NCBI GenBank assembly: GCA_964620425.1
Contig: CAZUGV010000007.1
Coordinates: 68,025 to 132,024 of the forward strand
Reading direction: 5' to 3'
Length of the DNA stretch: 64,000 nt
From: DASXUG01 sp964620425
GTDB taxonomy: Bacteria > Pseudomonadota > Gammaproteobacteria > Burkholderiales > Methylophilaceae
The translations under genes were made by a program, and so were the position numbers. The notes under the pieces are model-generated. The model was not told where the DNA came from and did not search any database. It saw nothing but the letters and a program-made list of their open reading frames with translations. This document shows positions 1 through 8,617 of this stretch, piece after piece (the first letter of the stretch is position 1; each line of letters begins with the position of its first letter).

Positions 1-150
1 CGTTATTTCAACCACGTTCGGGTCAACGGCCTGTTTTTGTGTTGCAAGTTTTTCTTGATTGGCGGTTTCTTTGTTTTCGCAACCAGCTAGGATGATGCTT
101 GCAATAAGCGTTAGCGCGATAAATTGTTGTGTTTTGGTGATTTTTTTCAT
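1..150 (-). CDS. Lipoprotein N-terminus, probable RND efflux periplasmic adaptor (partial)
   Basis: Reading from the ATG at 150 leftwards gives 50 residues before the window edge. They form a lipoprotein signal peptide: basic start, hydrophobic stretch, and a lipobox Leu-Ala-Gly-Cys with the modified cysteine at residue 24, followed by a charged linker. It lies 25 bp downstream of the TolC-family gene on the same strand. In CzcCBA/CusCBA-type operons that position is held by the membrane-fusion (HlyD-like) adaptor that joins the outer-membrane channel to the inner-membrane pump. The adaptor domain lies outside the window, so the function is inferred from position and the lipoprotein signal. 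Confidence 0.6.
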   Translation of the reverse strand, partial: MKKITKTQQFIALTLIASIILAGCENKETANQEKLATQKQAVDPNVVEIT

Positions 151-175
151 TTGATTTTCCTGAATCTTTATTAAA

Positions 176-1477
176 CTACTGCGCATTAAATAATGAGTTT
201 GAACCAAGCAGCCGTTCAATTTCCAGCATGGCGCTGACGTAGTCGTAACGCGCTGCAATGTAGTCTTTACGCACAATTCGATAAGTACGCTGTGCGTCGA
301 GATATTCCAAAATGCCGCGCTCACCATAACGATAAGCCGATTCGGCAGTTTTTAATACCGATTCTGATTGACTCAATAGACCGCTTTCAAAAGCGCTTAC
401 CTGTTGTTGCGCGATTAAATAACGTTGATAAGCTGATTCTAAATCACGGTTAAGCGCCCACTCACGCTCAGTGAGTACTGCTTGTGTCTGGTTGATATTG
501 GCTTTAGCCTCAGCAATTTGACCTTCACGTTTATTCCAGAGTGGAAGAGGTATAGCAATGCCTAAACGCATACTGGTGATGTCTGGGTCTTGTTCAATCC
601 CCGCCTTAACGGTTAGGCCAGGGTAGCGCAACCGTTCTTCTAGTTGCAGTTTGGCTTCGGCTGATTTTGTACTTGCGCGTAGTTGAGCGAGTTGAGGGTT
701 TTCTGCAATACGCTCTCTTAGTTCGCTTACTTGCGGTAATGTTGCTTGCATCGGCAACTCGCCAGCGAGTTCGTAATCGGATGGTAATGTATTACTGCTA
801 AGGCCGCGCAAATAGGCTTTAGCTTCAGTGATACGCACCAGAGCGGTTTGGTAGTCACGTTCTGCTGCCAATAGTTCTGTATCTGCTTTGATGAGCTCGT
901 ATTTAGGAGCCTCACCTACATCTACTCGCAATTTAACACGGTCACGAATCTGTATCAGTAATTGCCTATCGCCCTCAACCAGCTTAAGAATGGCTTGGCG
1001 CTGTATTACATTATAAAACGCATCTTTTACGCGATTACGTAATTCTACGCGGGTAACCTGTTTACCTGATTCCGCAATCTGAATGTTAGATTCAGCCAAC
1101 TCACGCCTTGCTGAACGTACATTACCATACTCAAGCGTTTGCGATAAACCTACGCCCCAGTTGGCTCTGGGGTCTTGGTTGCCAACTTTATAACGGCTGG
1201 GGCCAGCACCAAACTCCAACTCGGGATTTGCATAAGACTTTGCCGTGATGAGGTTTGCCAAAGCTGCCGATGCTTGCGCATTGGCGACATTCATAGCTGG
1301 ATTGCGTTCCACTGCAATATCCATCATTTGTGCAAGAGTGAAAGTTTCAGCCGCTTTTGCTGGCAAAGATAAACTGAACCCAATACTCACGCCTACAAGT
1401 AGTATGGAAGACAGCCAAAAATTGTGGAATCGCTGAAGCGTCATACCATGTTGCTGCGATATTTGTTGCTTTTGCAT
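176..1477 (-). CDS. TolC-family outer-membrane efflux channel (CzcC/CusC-like)
   Basis: The 433-residue protein has an N-terminal signal peptide ending near LPAKAAE, then two similar halves rich in long helices, the normal build of the OEP/TolC family. The first half starts with TLAQMMDIAVERNPAM, a typical opening of CzcC-like proteins, and the second half has the RYPGLTVKAGIEQD and LRLGIAIPLPLWNK-like strand segments of that family. It would form the trimeric outer-membrane exit duct for a heavy-metal RND pump. The neighbours are a small exported protein upstream and a lipoprotein adaptor start downstream on the same strand. Substrate metal cannot be read from this gene. An alternative start at Met12 is possible; no strong ribosome binding site marks either. 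Confidence 0.88.
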   Translation of the reverse strand: MQKQQISQQHGMTLQRFHNFWLSSILLVGVSIGFSLSLPAKAAETFTLAQMMDIAVERNPAMNVANAQASAALANLITAKSYANPELEFGAGPSRYKVGNQDPRANWGVGLSQTLEYGNVRSARRELAESNIQIAESGKQVTRVELRNRVKDAFYNVIQRQAILKLVEGDRQLLIQIRDRVKLRVDVGEAPKYELIKADTELLAAERDYQTALVRITEAKAYLRGLSSNTLPSDYELAGELPMQATLPQVSELRERIAENPQLAQLRASTKSAEAKLQLEERLRYPGLTVKAGIEQDPDITSMRLGIAIPLPLWNKREGQIAEAKANINQTQAVLTEREWALNRDLESAYQRYLIAQQQVSAFESGLLSQSESVLKTAESAYRYGERGILEYLDAQRTYRIVRKDYIAARYDYVSAMLEIERLLGSNSLFNAQ

Positions 1478-1637
1478 ATAAATTTACTTTTTTTAATGGT
1501 TAGGGTTTTATGGGTTAGACGCGAGTTGTATGGCGATGAAAGTTTATCGCAAAGGCAATTCGCGTCATCTCCTAGCTACAAATCTAAATGCTAGCAAGTG
1601 CCAAGCCAATAGATATGTAGCTGGAAGTTTAAATAAA

Positions 1638-1919
1638 TTAACCGCGGGGCGGTTTAAGGGTAACAGCTAGGTCGGGTTGATTATATTGCGTCAAAACAAC
1701 CGTGAGTGTGTTAGCTAATATTGGGTGAAATGAAACTGGGTGATTGGTTAAAACAGCTGGCTCGTCTGCATCCGTATGGTCTTCATCCGCTATTTGTATG
1801 TCAGCAATAGCGCTATTTGAGTCTGCAAATACATCGCAGCATTGATCCACGTGCTTGGTAAATAGCACAAGCGCCATCAGCAAGCTGAATACAATAATCA
1901 GGGTTTTATTGATTGCCAT
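1638..1919 (-). CDS. Small exported protein upstream of efflux channel
   Basis: A 93-residue protein with an N-terminal hydrophobic segment (residues 6-20) that looks like a signal peptide or membrane anchor, followed by a Cys-Cys pair (DQCCDV) and an acidic, His-containing stretch (DEDHTDADE). The C-terminus ends LKPPRG. No known domain is recognised. It is 160 bp upstream of the TolC-like gene on the same strand. In cobalt/zinc/cadmium efflux operons a small periplasmic protein (CzcI) occupies the same place; similarity here is positional and compositional only, so a metal-related role is a guess. Confidence 0.6.
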   Translation of the reverse strand: MAINKTLIIVFSLLMALVLFTKHVDQCCDVFADSNSAIADIQIADEDHTDADEPAVLTNHPVSFHPILANTLTVVLTQYNQPDLAVTLKPPRG

Positions 1920-2006
1920 GTGTTGTTAAATGCGCATTTTTTCTAAATGGTTGGTCTTGGTGTTTATAAAAAATCCATATTCAAGCAATAACCATGCCTG
2001 TTTTAG

Positions 2007-3395
2007 CTAGGTTCTGCGCCAAGTTGTTCCTTGTGGCGTGTCTTCTAGTACAATGCCTTGTGCCTGCAAGTTTTTACGTATTTCATCTGCAACGGCATAA
2101 TTTTTATTTAATTTAGCCTCATTACGTTGCGCAATCATTTTTTCAATCTGCTCTGGGGTGATGCTGTCGTCCGACACGTCCCCCTGTAAAAAAGTTTCTG
2201 GATTGCGTTGTAATAAACCAAGAATCCCTGCTAACCCTTTTAGAAGCGCTGCTTGGGTTAAGTCACGCGTTTTGTTAACGTCATTGACTAATTCAAATAA
2301 AGTTGCAATGGCTTCAGGCGTATTGAAGTCATCATCCATGGCTAATTTGAATTTGCTCGCACTTGGGTGCAACCAGTCAATCGCATTATCCGTCAATGTT
2401 AACCCGCGAAGCGCATTGTAAAGTCTTGCTAATGCTTGCTTGGCATCTCCCAAATGTTGCGTTGAGTAGTTGAGCGGGCTACGATAATGGGCGCGTAATA
2501 TGAAAAAACGCACGACTTCAGCATCATAGGCTTTTAACACATCTCGTATCGTGAAAAAATTGCCCAAAGATTTGGACATTTTTTCTTCTTGACCGTCTTT
2601 ATCATTGACCACGCGCACAAAACCGTTGTGCATCCAATAATTGACCATTTGGCAGTCATGCGCACCTTCAGATTGCGCAATTTCATTTTCATGGTGGGGG
2701 AATTGTAAATCCTGCCCGCCACCGTGAATGTCAAAGTGTTTACCCAGATGACAGGCGCTCATGGCTGAACATTCAATATGCCAGCCAGGGCGGCCTTTGC
2801 CCCAAGGCGAATCCCAACTTGGCTCTTCCGGTTTTGCTGATTTCCAAAGCACAAAATCCATTGGGTCATTTTTGAAATTATCCACTTCGACACGTTCGCC
2901 AGCGCGTAAGTCTTCAACTGATTTGCCCGATAGCTTGCCGTAATCTGCAAAGCTATTGACTGAATAGAATACGTCGCCATTGGCAGCATGGTAAGCGTGA
3001 CCTTTGTCGATCAGCGCAGCAATGAGTTCAAGCATACCTTGTATATGTGTGGTCGCACGCGGTTCAATATCTGGCCGCAACACCCCTAAAGCGGCAGAAT
3101 CCTCATCCATCGCTGTGATAAAGCGCTGAGTTAATTCACCAATAGATTCATTGTTTTCATTGGCACGCTTGATGATTTTATCGTCAATATCGGTAATGTT
3201 GCGCACATAGGTGACTTCATAATCTGAAGCGCGTAACCAGCGACTCACCATGTCAAACACTACCATCACGCGTGCGTGACCAAGGTGACAAAAGTCATAA
3301 ACCGTCATGCCACAAACATACATACTGACTTTGCCAGCGACAATTGGTGTGAATGTTTGTTTTTCTCGGCTGAGGCTATTGTAGATTTTTAGCAT
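2007..3395 (-). CDS. cysS: Cysteinyl-tRNA synthetase
   Basis: This class I aminoacyl-tRNA synthetase charges tRNA-Cys with cysteine in the cytoplasm. The 462-residue length is normal. Visible landmarks are YVCGMTVYDFCHLGHAR near residue 27 (first zinc-binding Cys and the HIGH-type signature as HLGH), the second zinc cluster WHIECSAMSACHLG with DIHGGGQDLQFPHHENE near residue 210-240, and the KMSKSLGN loop near residue 273. The C-terminal DALR-type helical domain ends in TTWRRT. The gene stands alone on the minus strand, divergent from the TPR gene at 3582. Confidence 0.97.
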   Translation of the reverse strand: MLKIYNSLSREKQTFTPIVAGKVSMYVCGMTVYDFCHLGHARVMVVFDMVSRWLRASDYEVTYVRNITDIDDKIIKRANENNESIGELTQRFITAMDEDSAALGVLRPDIEPRATTHIQGMLELIAALIDKGHAYHAANGDVFYSVNSFADYGKLSGKSVEDLRAGERVEVDNFKNDPMDFVLWKSAKPEEPSWDSPWGKGRPGWHIECSAMSACHLGKHFDIHGGGQDLQFPHHENEIAQSEGAHDCQMVNYWMHNGFVRVVNDKDGQEEKMSKSLGNFFTIRDVLKAYDAEVVRFFILRAHYRSPLNYSTQHLGDAKQALARLYNALRGLTLTDNAIDWLHPSASKFKLAMDDDFNTPEAIATLFELVNDVNKTRDLTQAALLKGLAGILGLLQRNPETFLQGDVSDDSITPEQIEKMIAQRNEAKLNKNYAVADEIRKNLQAQGIVLEDTPQGTTWRRT

Positions 3396-3581
3396 AGATA
3401 ATCGTGGAGTAAGTGAAGTAGTTAAGAGCGCAGTTGCATTAAATCTATCATTACTTACTAAGCTAGTTTAGTAAACAATTGTTAGACTAATATGACGGAC
3501 GGCGCTTTTTGTTAGGCTATTTGATAGACTTTTTGTTAGAATTGAAAACTCAAAAAATATTTGAATGAAAAGTATATCACA

Positions 3582-4625
3582 ATGCCTCAATTACGCACTT
3601 TAACAGCACAGGTTATATTCACGTTGATGTTATCAGTGACTTTCTGTGTTTACGCTGACGACCTTAAAGATATTGCCCAGCAAGCGAATCAAGGCCAACA
3701 AGACGCTGCACTTGATCGTATCAATGCACATCTTGCCGCAAACCCGAAAGATGTTCAGGCCATGTTTATGCGCGCGGTTATTTTGGCAGAACAAAATCGT
3801 CGTGAAGATGCAATTAAAGCCTTTACTGATATTTCGGAAAAGTATCCAACTTTACCTGAACCTTATAACAACTTAGCAGTGATTTATGCGGATCAAGGGC
3901 AATACGACAAAGCAAGAAAGGCGTTGGAAAGTGCTATTAAGACTAACCCGAGTTACGCTACAGCGCACGAAAACTTAGGTGATATTTACGCCAAAATGGC
4001 CTCAGAGGCATATGGAAAAGCTTTGCAGTTGGATGGTGCAAATACACGCGCGCAAAGCAAATTATCATTAATTCGTGATTTGTTCAGCACGGGTAAGCCT
4101 GCCTTGTTGGCAAATCGCACAGCGCAACCTAAAGAGCCAGCTAAGCCTGTCAGTAGTGCAAATGTAGCCATTAAACCAATTGAGCCAGCTAAGCCAGTTG
4201 AAGTCGCAAAGCCTGTTGAGCCTAAACCTCAAGAAACCAAAGTGGTTGAATCTGCCAAGCCTGAGAAGGCCACATCACACGCTAATTATGAGCGTGACAT
4301 TACGAGTGCAGTCAATCAATGGGCAAAAGCATGGTCCAGCAAAAATGTGGATGGATATTTAAATGCTTATGCTGACTCATTTAAAGCGCCTGATGGACAA
4401 TCCCGTAAAGAGTGGGAAAATACTCGCCGTACACGCATTGATAAGCCAGAAAAAATCACGGTTGAGGTGTCTAAGCTTAATATTAAATTGATTGATCAAA
4501 CGCATGCACAAGCAAGCTTTAAGCAAAGTTATAACTCTGGTAGTTTGTCTAAACGCACTTCTAAGGTATTGAATATGAAGCGAGTCGGTGACCGATGGTT
4601 GATTGAGCAAGAGTTGGCAAATTAA
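3582..4625 (+). CDS. TPR protein with C-terminal SnoaL/Cds6-like domain
   Basis: I place the start at ATG 3582, because it gives a clean signal peptide (MPQLRTLTAQ through CVYADD); a TTG at 3561 would add seven residues. Residues 30-150 contain tetratricopeptide-type helices (for example PEPYNNLAVIYADQGQYDKA), a protein-interaction module. Then follows a Pro/Lys-rich linker with repeated KPVE/KPIE units, typical of a spacer across the periplasm. The last 110 residues form an alpha+beta domain that is clearly related to the C-terminal domain of the L,D-transpeptidase encoded next (shared pattern from W-x5-N through RW-x-I at the end). It probably acts in the periplasm with that enzyme; partner and ligand are unknown. 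Confidence 0.8.
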   Translation: MPQLRTLTAQVIFTLMLSVTFCVYADDLKDIAQQANQGQQDAALDRINAHLAANPKDVQAMFMRAVILAEQNRREDAIKAFTDISEKYPTLPEPYNNLAVIYADQGQYDKARKALESAIKTNPSYATAHENLGDIYAKMASEAYGKALQLDGANTRAQSKLSLIRDLFSTGKPALLANRTAQPKEPAKPVSSANVAIKPIEPAKPVEVAKPVEPKPQETKVVESAKPEKATSHANYERDITSAVNQWAKAWSSKNVDGYLNAYADSFKAPDGQSRKEWENTRRTRIDKPEKITVEVSKLNIKLIDQTHAQASFKQSYNSGSLSKRTSKVLNMKRVGDRWLIEQELAN

Positions 4626-4692
4626 GTTGCAGCTTTTAAAGTTTGCAAGAGCCTCAGCAAATTGAAATGCACCGAGCGCTAATCAAGGTTTT

Positions 4693-5928
4693 ATGAAGTT
4701 TATTATTATGTCGATGTTTAAATCTGCTTGTATCATAAGCGCTGTCTCAGCATTATCTGCCCCTGTGACTTTTGCTGCAGCGCAAGTCGATGTCATTAGT
4801 AGCCGTGCATCAACCATCAAATTTAGCACCCATCAAACTGAAGATTTGCTGGTTAAAAGTTTGTTGCAGATCACGCGAGGTCAGCTACAGCAAGCTGCTG
4901 AAACGATTGACCAAGTCATTAAAATTGCCCCTAATTTTAAATTGGCACAGTTGGTGCGTGGTGACTTGCTAATGGCTAAGGCGCATCAGTTTCAAGCATT
5001 TGGCAGTGTGGCGGTCAACGTTCCGCAACATGTGGTCGGTTTTCAAGAGGAAGCACGCAAGCGTATTGAGCATTATCTTGCGCAAAGCAAAAACGACAGT
5101 CTGCCAGAACCTTTGTGGCAAATGGATGCTCGACAGCAATTTGCTATTGTTGTCGATACTGATAATTCTCGCTTATATCTCTACAGTAATGAGAATGGCT
5201 TGCCACGTTATGTTGCTGATTATTATATAACAATTGGTAAAAATGGTATTCAGAAGCAGTCCGAAGGCGATAAGCGAACACCACTCGGGGTTTACTTTAC
5301 TGGCGCTAAGCTGACTCAAAAATTGGCAGATATTTATGGCGATGCAGCATATCCACTCAGTTATCCTAACGAGTGGGATAGACGTCAAGGCAAAACTGGT
5401 TCTGGTATATGGGTTCATGGCACGCCACAAGATACATATAGCCGCCCACCAAATGCGAGTGATGGATGTGTTGTCGTATCTAACCCTGATTTAGATTCTA
5501 TGTCTCCCATCTTGCAGAAGGGCGATGTGCCTGTCATTATTGCGCAGAACCTGCGCTGGGTGAGTCCGCAGTCATTAATGGCTAAAAAGAACGATGTGTT
5601 AAACGCTTTAGAGACATGGCGTCAGGATTGGCAGTCACAAAATACAGAGATGTATTTGAGTCATTACTCACAACAGTTTGCTACAAATGATATGACCTTT
5701 TCGCAGTGGGCGATTGAAAAGCGCCGCATTCAAGCTAGCAAACCTAAAGTGGATATTAAAATATCGAATGTAAGTGTTTTTAATTACCCGAATAATAACA
5801 AGCCTATGGTTGTGGTCACGTTTAATCAGTCATTTAAGAATGCCATCTTGGATAGCCAAATGCGCAAACGTCAATATTGGGTGCAAGAAAACCAACGCTG
5901 GAAAATTATTTATGAAGGGCCGGCGTAA
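4693..5928 (+). CDS. L,D-transpeptidase (YkuD family) with C-terminal Cds6-like domain
   Basis: The 411-residue protein has a signal peptide (ending near TFAAAQ), a short helical region at residues 45-110 and a YkuD catalytic domain at about 150-280. The catalytic signature is present: HGTP (His241) and SDGCVVV (Cys259). Such enzymes cross-link meso-diaminopimelate residues in peptidoglycan or attach proteins to it, in the periplasm. After the YkuD domain, residues 290-411 repeat the SnoaL/Cds6-like domain found at the end of the preceding TPR protein, 67 bp upstream. The gene stop lies in the first unit of a 17-bp tandem repeat. Whether it makes 3-3 cross-links or attaches proteins cannot be read from sequence. 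Confidence 0.92.
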   Translation: MKFIIMSMFKSACIISAVSALSAPVTFAAAQVDVISSRASTIKFSTHQTEDLLVKSLLQITRGQLQQAAETIDQVIKIAPNFKLAQLVRGDLLMAKAHQFQAFGSVAVNVPQHVVGFQEEARKRIEHYLAQSKNDSLPEPLWQMDARQQFAIVVDTDNSRLYLYSNENGLPRYVADYYITIGKNGIQKQSEGDKRTPLGVYFTGAKLTQKLADIYGDAAYPLSYPNEWDRRQGKTGSGIWVHGTPQDTYSRPPNASDGCVVVSNPDLDSMSPILQKGDVPVIIAQNLRWVSPQSLMAKKNDVLNALETWRQDWQSQNTEMYLSHYSQQFATNDMTFSQWAIEKRRIQASKPKVDIKISNVSVFNYPNNNKPMVVVTFNQSFKNAILDSQMRKRQYWVQENQRWKIIYEGPA

Positions 5929-6006
5929 GTGAAGGGCCAGGGTAAGTGAAGGCCTGGGTAAGTTCAGTGGTTTCAAATGTAAGTTTAGCGGTTTCAATTT
6001 AGAAGT
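5914..6006 (+). repeat. Tandem short repeats across the transpeptidase stop codon
   Basis: Three head-to-tail copies of a unit beginning GAAGG and ending GTAAGT lie at 5914-5930 (17 bp, contains the stop TAA), 5931-5947 (17 bp) and 5948-5963 (16 bp). They are followed by two related 21-22-bp copies with the core GCGGTTTCAA/GTGGTTTCAA at 5964-6006. The repeats fill nearly all of the gap to ppiB. Confidence 0.8.
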
Positions 6007-6027
6007 ATTACCTTAAAGGAGCGTTTT

Positions 6028-6519
6028 GTGGTCAAATTACATACCAATTTTGGTGAAATTACCCTTGAACTTGATGCTGAAAAAGCACCAAAAACAGTGG
6101 CAAATTTTCTACAATATGTTGAAAACAACTTTTTCGACAACTTGATTTTTCATCGCGTGATTGACGGTTTTATGATTCAAGGTGGTGGTTTTGATGTTGA
6201 TATGAAACAAAAGTCAGCAGGCGAGAATATTGAAAATGAAGCAAACAATGGTCTTAAAAATGATAAATATACCATTGCTATGGCACGCACACCCAATCCG
6301 CATTCAGCAAGCAGTCAGTTTTTTATCAACGTTGCGGATAACGACTTTTTAAATTTTACCGCGCCGACTTCACAAGGCTGGGGTTACTGCGTGTTTGGGA
6401 AGGTGGTTGCGGGAACTGAAGTTGTTGATAAAATCGCGAAAGTAAAAACTGGCAATAGTGCGGGTCACCAAGATGTGCCGAAAGAGGCTGTGATCATTCA
6501 ACGTACAGAAATTTGCTAA
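6028..6519 (+). CDS. ppiB: Peptidyl-prolyl cis-trans isomerase, cyclophilin type
   Basis: The 163-residue protein is a single cyclophilin domain without signal peptide, so cytoplasmic; it speeds proline isomerisation during folding. The conserved FHRVIDGFMIQGGGF segment carries the catalytic Arg and the Phe/Met/Gln active-site residues, and HSASSQFFINVADN the second active-site loop. Start is GTG at 6028, supported by AAAGGAG about eight bases upstream. It lies 53 bp before lpxH on the same strand, a pairing common in betaproteobacteria. Confidence 0.96.
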   Translation: MVKLHTNFGEITLELDAEKAPKTVANFLQYVENNFFDNLIFHRVIDGFMIQGGGFDVDMKQKSAGENIENEANNGLKNDKYTIAMARTPNPHSASSQFFINVADNDFLNFTAPTSQGWGYCVFGKVVAGTEVVDKIAKVKTGNSAGHQDVPKEAVIIQRTEIC

Positions 6520-6572
6520 TTTAATCAGTTTCGATATCAAAGGCATTACAATTTTTAGCTTTAAGAAAAACC

Positions 6573-7322
6573 ATGCATAACGTCAGAAACACTCAAGCGC
6601 ATAGCTTGTTTATTTCTGACTTGCATCTTTGCCAGTCGCGACCAGAAATTCAAGCCCAGTTTTTAGGTTTCTTGCGAGGGCTTGCTCGACAAGCACAATC
6701 TCTTTTTATTCTCGGTGATTTATTTGAATATTGGGCTGGGGATGACGATTTGTCTGACCCGTTTAACGCGAGTATCATCGCCGGTTTACGTGAGTTGACT
6801 GACGCAGGCACTGCGTTGTTTTTAGTCCGTGGCAACCGCGATTTTCTTTTGTTAGATGTCTTTATTCAAGCGATCGGTGGGCAGTATTTAGATGACCCTA
6901 GTGTGCTTGAATTACATGGGTGGCGTGTTTTACTAGGGCATGGAGATATTTGGTGCACTGATGATGTTGCCTACCAAGCATTCCGCCAGCAAGTGCGTAA
7001 CCCAGTCTGGCAGGCGCAGTTTTTAAGTCAGCCACTCGTCGCACGTAAGGCTCAGATTGAGGCATTGCGTTTGCGAAGTGAGAATGAGAAATCACAAAAA
7101 TCCATGGCAATTATGGATGTTAACTCTCACGCTATCGAGGATGTTTTCCGCGAATATGATTATCCACAACTCTTGATTCACGGACATACACATAGACCCG
7201 CGCAACACTTATTAAGTATAGATGGTCACGCGAGTGAGCGATGGGTGTTGGGAGATTGGTACGATCAGGGAAGTTGCTTGCGCTTAGATGCAAGTGGATG
7301 TAGTCAGGTTAGGCTAAACTAA
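6573..7322 (+). CDS. lpxH: UDP-2,3-diacylglucosamine diphosphatase
   Basis: LpxH hydrolyses UDP-2,3-diacylglucosamine to lipid X and UMP in lipid A synthesis at the inner face of the cytoplasmic membrane. At 249 residues it has the full calcineurin-like metallophosphoesterase signature set: SDLHL (metal site 1), GDLFEYWAGDDD, RGNRDFLL, LGHGDIWCTDD and HGHTHRPA. The SLAIMD-type segment (KSMAIMDVN) is also conserved with E. coli LpxH. It follows ppiB closely. A short inverted repeat at 7365-7389 lies after it. Confidence 0.95.
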   Translation: MHNVRNTQAHSLFISDLHLCQSRPEIQAQFLGFLRGLARQAQSLFILGDLFEYWAGDDDLSDPFNASIIAGLRELTDAGTALFLVRGNRDFLLLDVFIQAIGGQYLDDPSVLELHGWRVLLGHGDIWCTDDVAYQAFRQQVRNPVWQAQFLSQPLVARKAQIEALRLRSENEKSQKSMAIMDVNSHAIEDVFREYDYPQLLIHGHTHRPAQHLLSIDGHASERWVLGDWYDQGSCLRLDASGCSQVRLN

Positions 7323-7397
7323 TTGACTAAGCTAATTTAACTAAAACTCAACTGGTACCTTATGTTTGATAGGCCTGAGGACTATCAAAGCCCCCAC

Positions 7398-7868
7398 TTA
7401 TTTTGTTTTTCCCGCTTGATTGAACTCCTGAGGACGTACGCTTTCTGCAATTTTATCTAATACACCGTTAACATATTTATGTCCATCGGTACCACCATAG
7501 ATTTTAGCTAACTCAACCCCCTCATTGATGGCCACGCGGTAAGGAATGCTTGCATCATGTATCAGCTCAAATGCGGCAATACATAAAATGGCGTGCTCAA
7601 TCGGGCTAAGTTCATTTAATTTGCGGTCAACAAAGCCAGCAATTTGTATATCTAACTCGGGAATGTAGTTATATACGCCAGTTGTTAGCTTTCTAAAGTA
7701 GTCTTCATCTGCATGTCTAAACTCTGGATCATCCACCGCATTGCCTAGTAACTTCATCAAATCAGTTGGGCTAATTAGATGCTGATAAATTGCTTTCAGG
7801 CAGAGCTCGCGCGATTTTCGGCGATTTTTACTCGGTTTTTTACTGGCTTTTTTTTCGGTATCGGTCAT
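7398..7868 (-). CDS. nusB: Transcription antitermination factor NusB
   Basis: NusB binds boxA RNA together with S10 (NusE) in antitermination complexes on rRNA operons. The 156-residue protein begins with a basic tail (KKASKKPSKNRRKSRELCLKA), then the all-helical NusB fold. The RVAINEGVELAKIYGGTDGHKYVNGVLDKIA block is the family's most conserved C-terminal segment. It is 8 bp downstream of ribH on the minus strand, the usual ribH-nusB order in proteobacteria. The run quoted is split over residues 110-140 of the protein. Confidence 0.95.
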   Translation of the reverse strand: MTDTEKKASKKPSKNRRKSRELCLKAIYQHLISPTDLMKLLGNAVDDPEFRHADEDYFRKLTTGVYNYIPELDIQIAGFVDRKLNELSPIEHAILCIAAFELIHDASIPYRVAINEGVELAKIYGGTDGHKYVNGVLDKIAESVRPQEFNQAGKTK

Positions 7869-7876
7869 GGTGTTGA

Positions 7877-8326
7877 TTATAGTTGTTTGAGTAAGTTAAC
7901 CATCTCAATTGCTACGGCTGCTGCTTCAGCACCCTTAACTGACATGCGCTCTTCAGCTTGCGCATCATTTTGAGTAGTTAAAATAGCATTTGCGATTGGG
8001 ATGCCTGTGCTTAATTGAACTTCTGAAATGCCGCGAGCCGATTCATTGCAGACCACTTCAAAGTGATAAGTTTCACCCCGAATAATTGCGCCGAGCGCAA
8101 TCAGCGCATCAAAGTTTTCCGAGTCTGCCATTGCAAGCAACGCCAAGGGTGTTTCTAACGCACCAGGTACGGTTGCTAACGTGATGTCATCAGCCGCAAC
8201 GCCTAGTTTAATCAGTTCTGTTTGACAAGCTGTTAGCAAGCCTTCTCCAATATTGTTATTGAAGCGCGAGAGCACGATGCCGATACGCAACCCTTTGCCG
8301 TTAAGATTAATTTCAGTTTTTTTCAA
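7877..8326 (-). CDS. ribH: 6,7-dimethyl-8-ribityllumazine synthase
   Basis: This enzyme condenses 5-amino-6-ribitylaminouracil with 3,4-dihydroxybutanone phosphate to make lumazine, the penultimate riboflavin step. The 149-residue length is normal for the bacterial enzyme. Conserved parts are IGIVLSRFNNNIGEGLL at the N-terminus, VPGALETPLAL, and GAIIRGETYHFEVVCNESA with the catalytic His in TYHFE, then GIPIANAILT. The neighbour nusB follows directly. Upstream, 8372-8401 contains an 11-bp inverted repeat of unknown role. Confidence 0.96.
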   Translation of the reverse strand: MKKTEINLNGKGLRIGIVLSRFNNNIGEGLLTACQTELIKLGVAADDITLATVPGALETPLALLAMADSENFDALIALGAIIRGETYHFEVVCNESARGISEVQLSTGIPIANAILTTQNDAQAEERMSVKGAEAAAVAIEMVNLLKQL

Positions 8327-8371
8327 AGTTATTCCTTAAAACGTGAACCCTCATGTGAAGGTTTTGCCAAA

Positions 8372-8401
8372 ATTTCAATGCATGTAGCAATGCATTGAAA
8401 T
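8372..8401. repeat. Perfect 11-bp inverted repeat upstream of ribH
   Basis: Arms ATTTCAATGCA (8372-8382) and its reverse complement (8391-8401) enclose an 8-base loop, 45 bp upstream of the ribH start. No T-run follows on either strand, so it is not an intrinsic terminator. I could not recognise an FMN riboswitch here. The 8327-8617 gap otherwise holds the phoB promoter region. Confidence 0.6.
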
Positions 8402-8540
8402 AAAACAATGTAAAGAACTACATTCTAACATAGGACGGCACTAGCATCGTGATGTGAGGCAAATGCAATTTGAATTGATGCGTTCGTTTGCGATAAATGC
8501 TTGTAAAAATGCCAAAGCTTATGCATATTTTTTATTGAGT

Positions 8541-8559
8541 CTTGTCATAACAATGTAAT
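8541..8559 (+). promoter_or_regulatory. Probable Pho box upstream of phoB
   Basis: CTTGTCATAACAATGTAAT resembles the Pho box (two CTGTCAT-type 7-mers separated by an AT-rich 4-mer); the first half is near perfect, the second weak. It sits 59 bp before the phoB ATG, where PhoB autoregulation is expected. A further GTCAT at 8566-8570 may be a third half-site. Confidence 0.5.
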
Positions 8560-8617
8560 ATTAACGTCATATAGTGCGCCAGTGTTGTGATAACCTTCGA
8601 TAAGAGAGAGCCATTAA

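Noticed and set aside
8327..8617. FMN riboswitch upstream of ribH
   Set aside because: The conserved RFN core blocks are not seen; only a simple inverted repeat is present.
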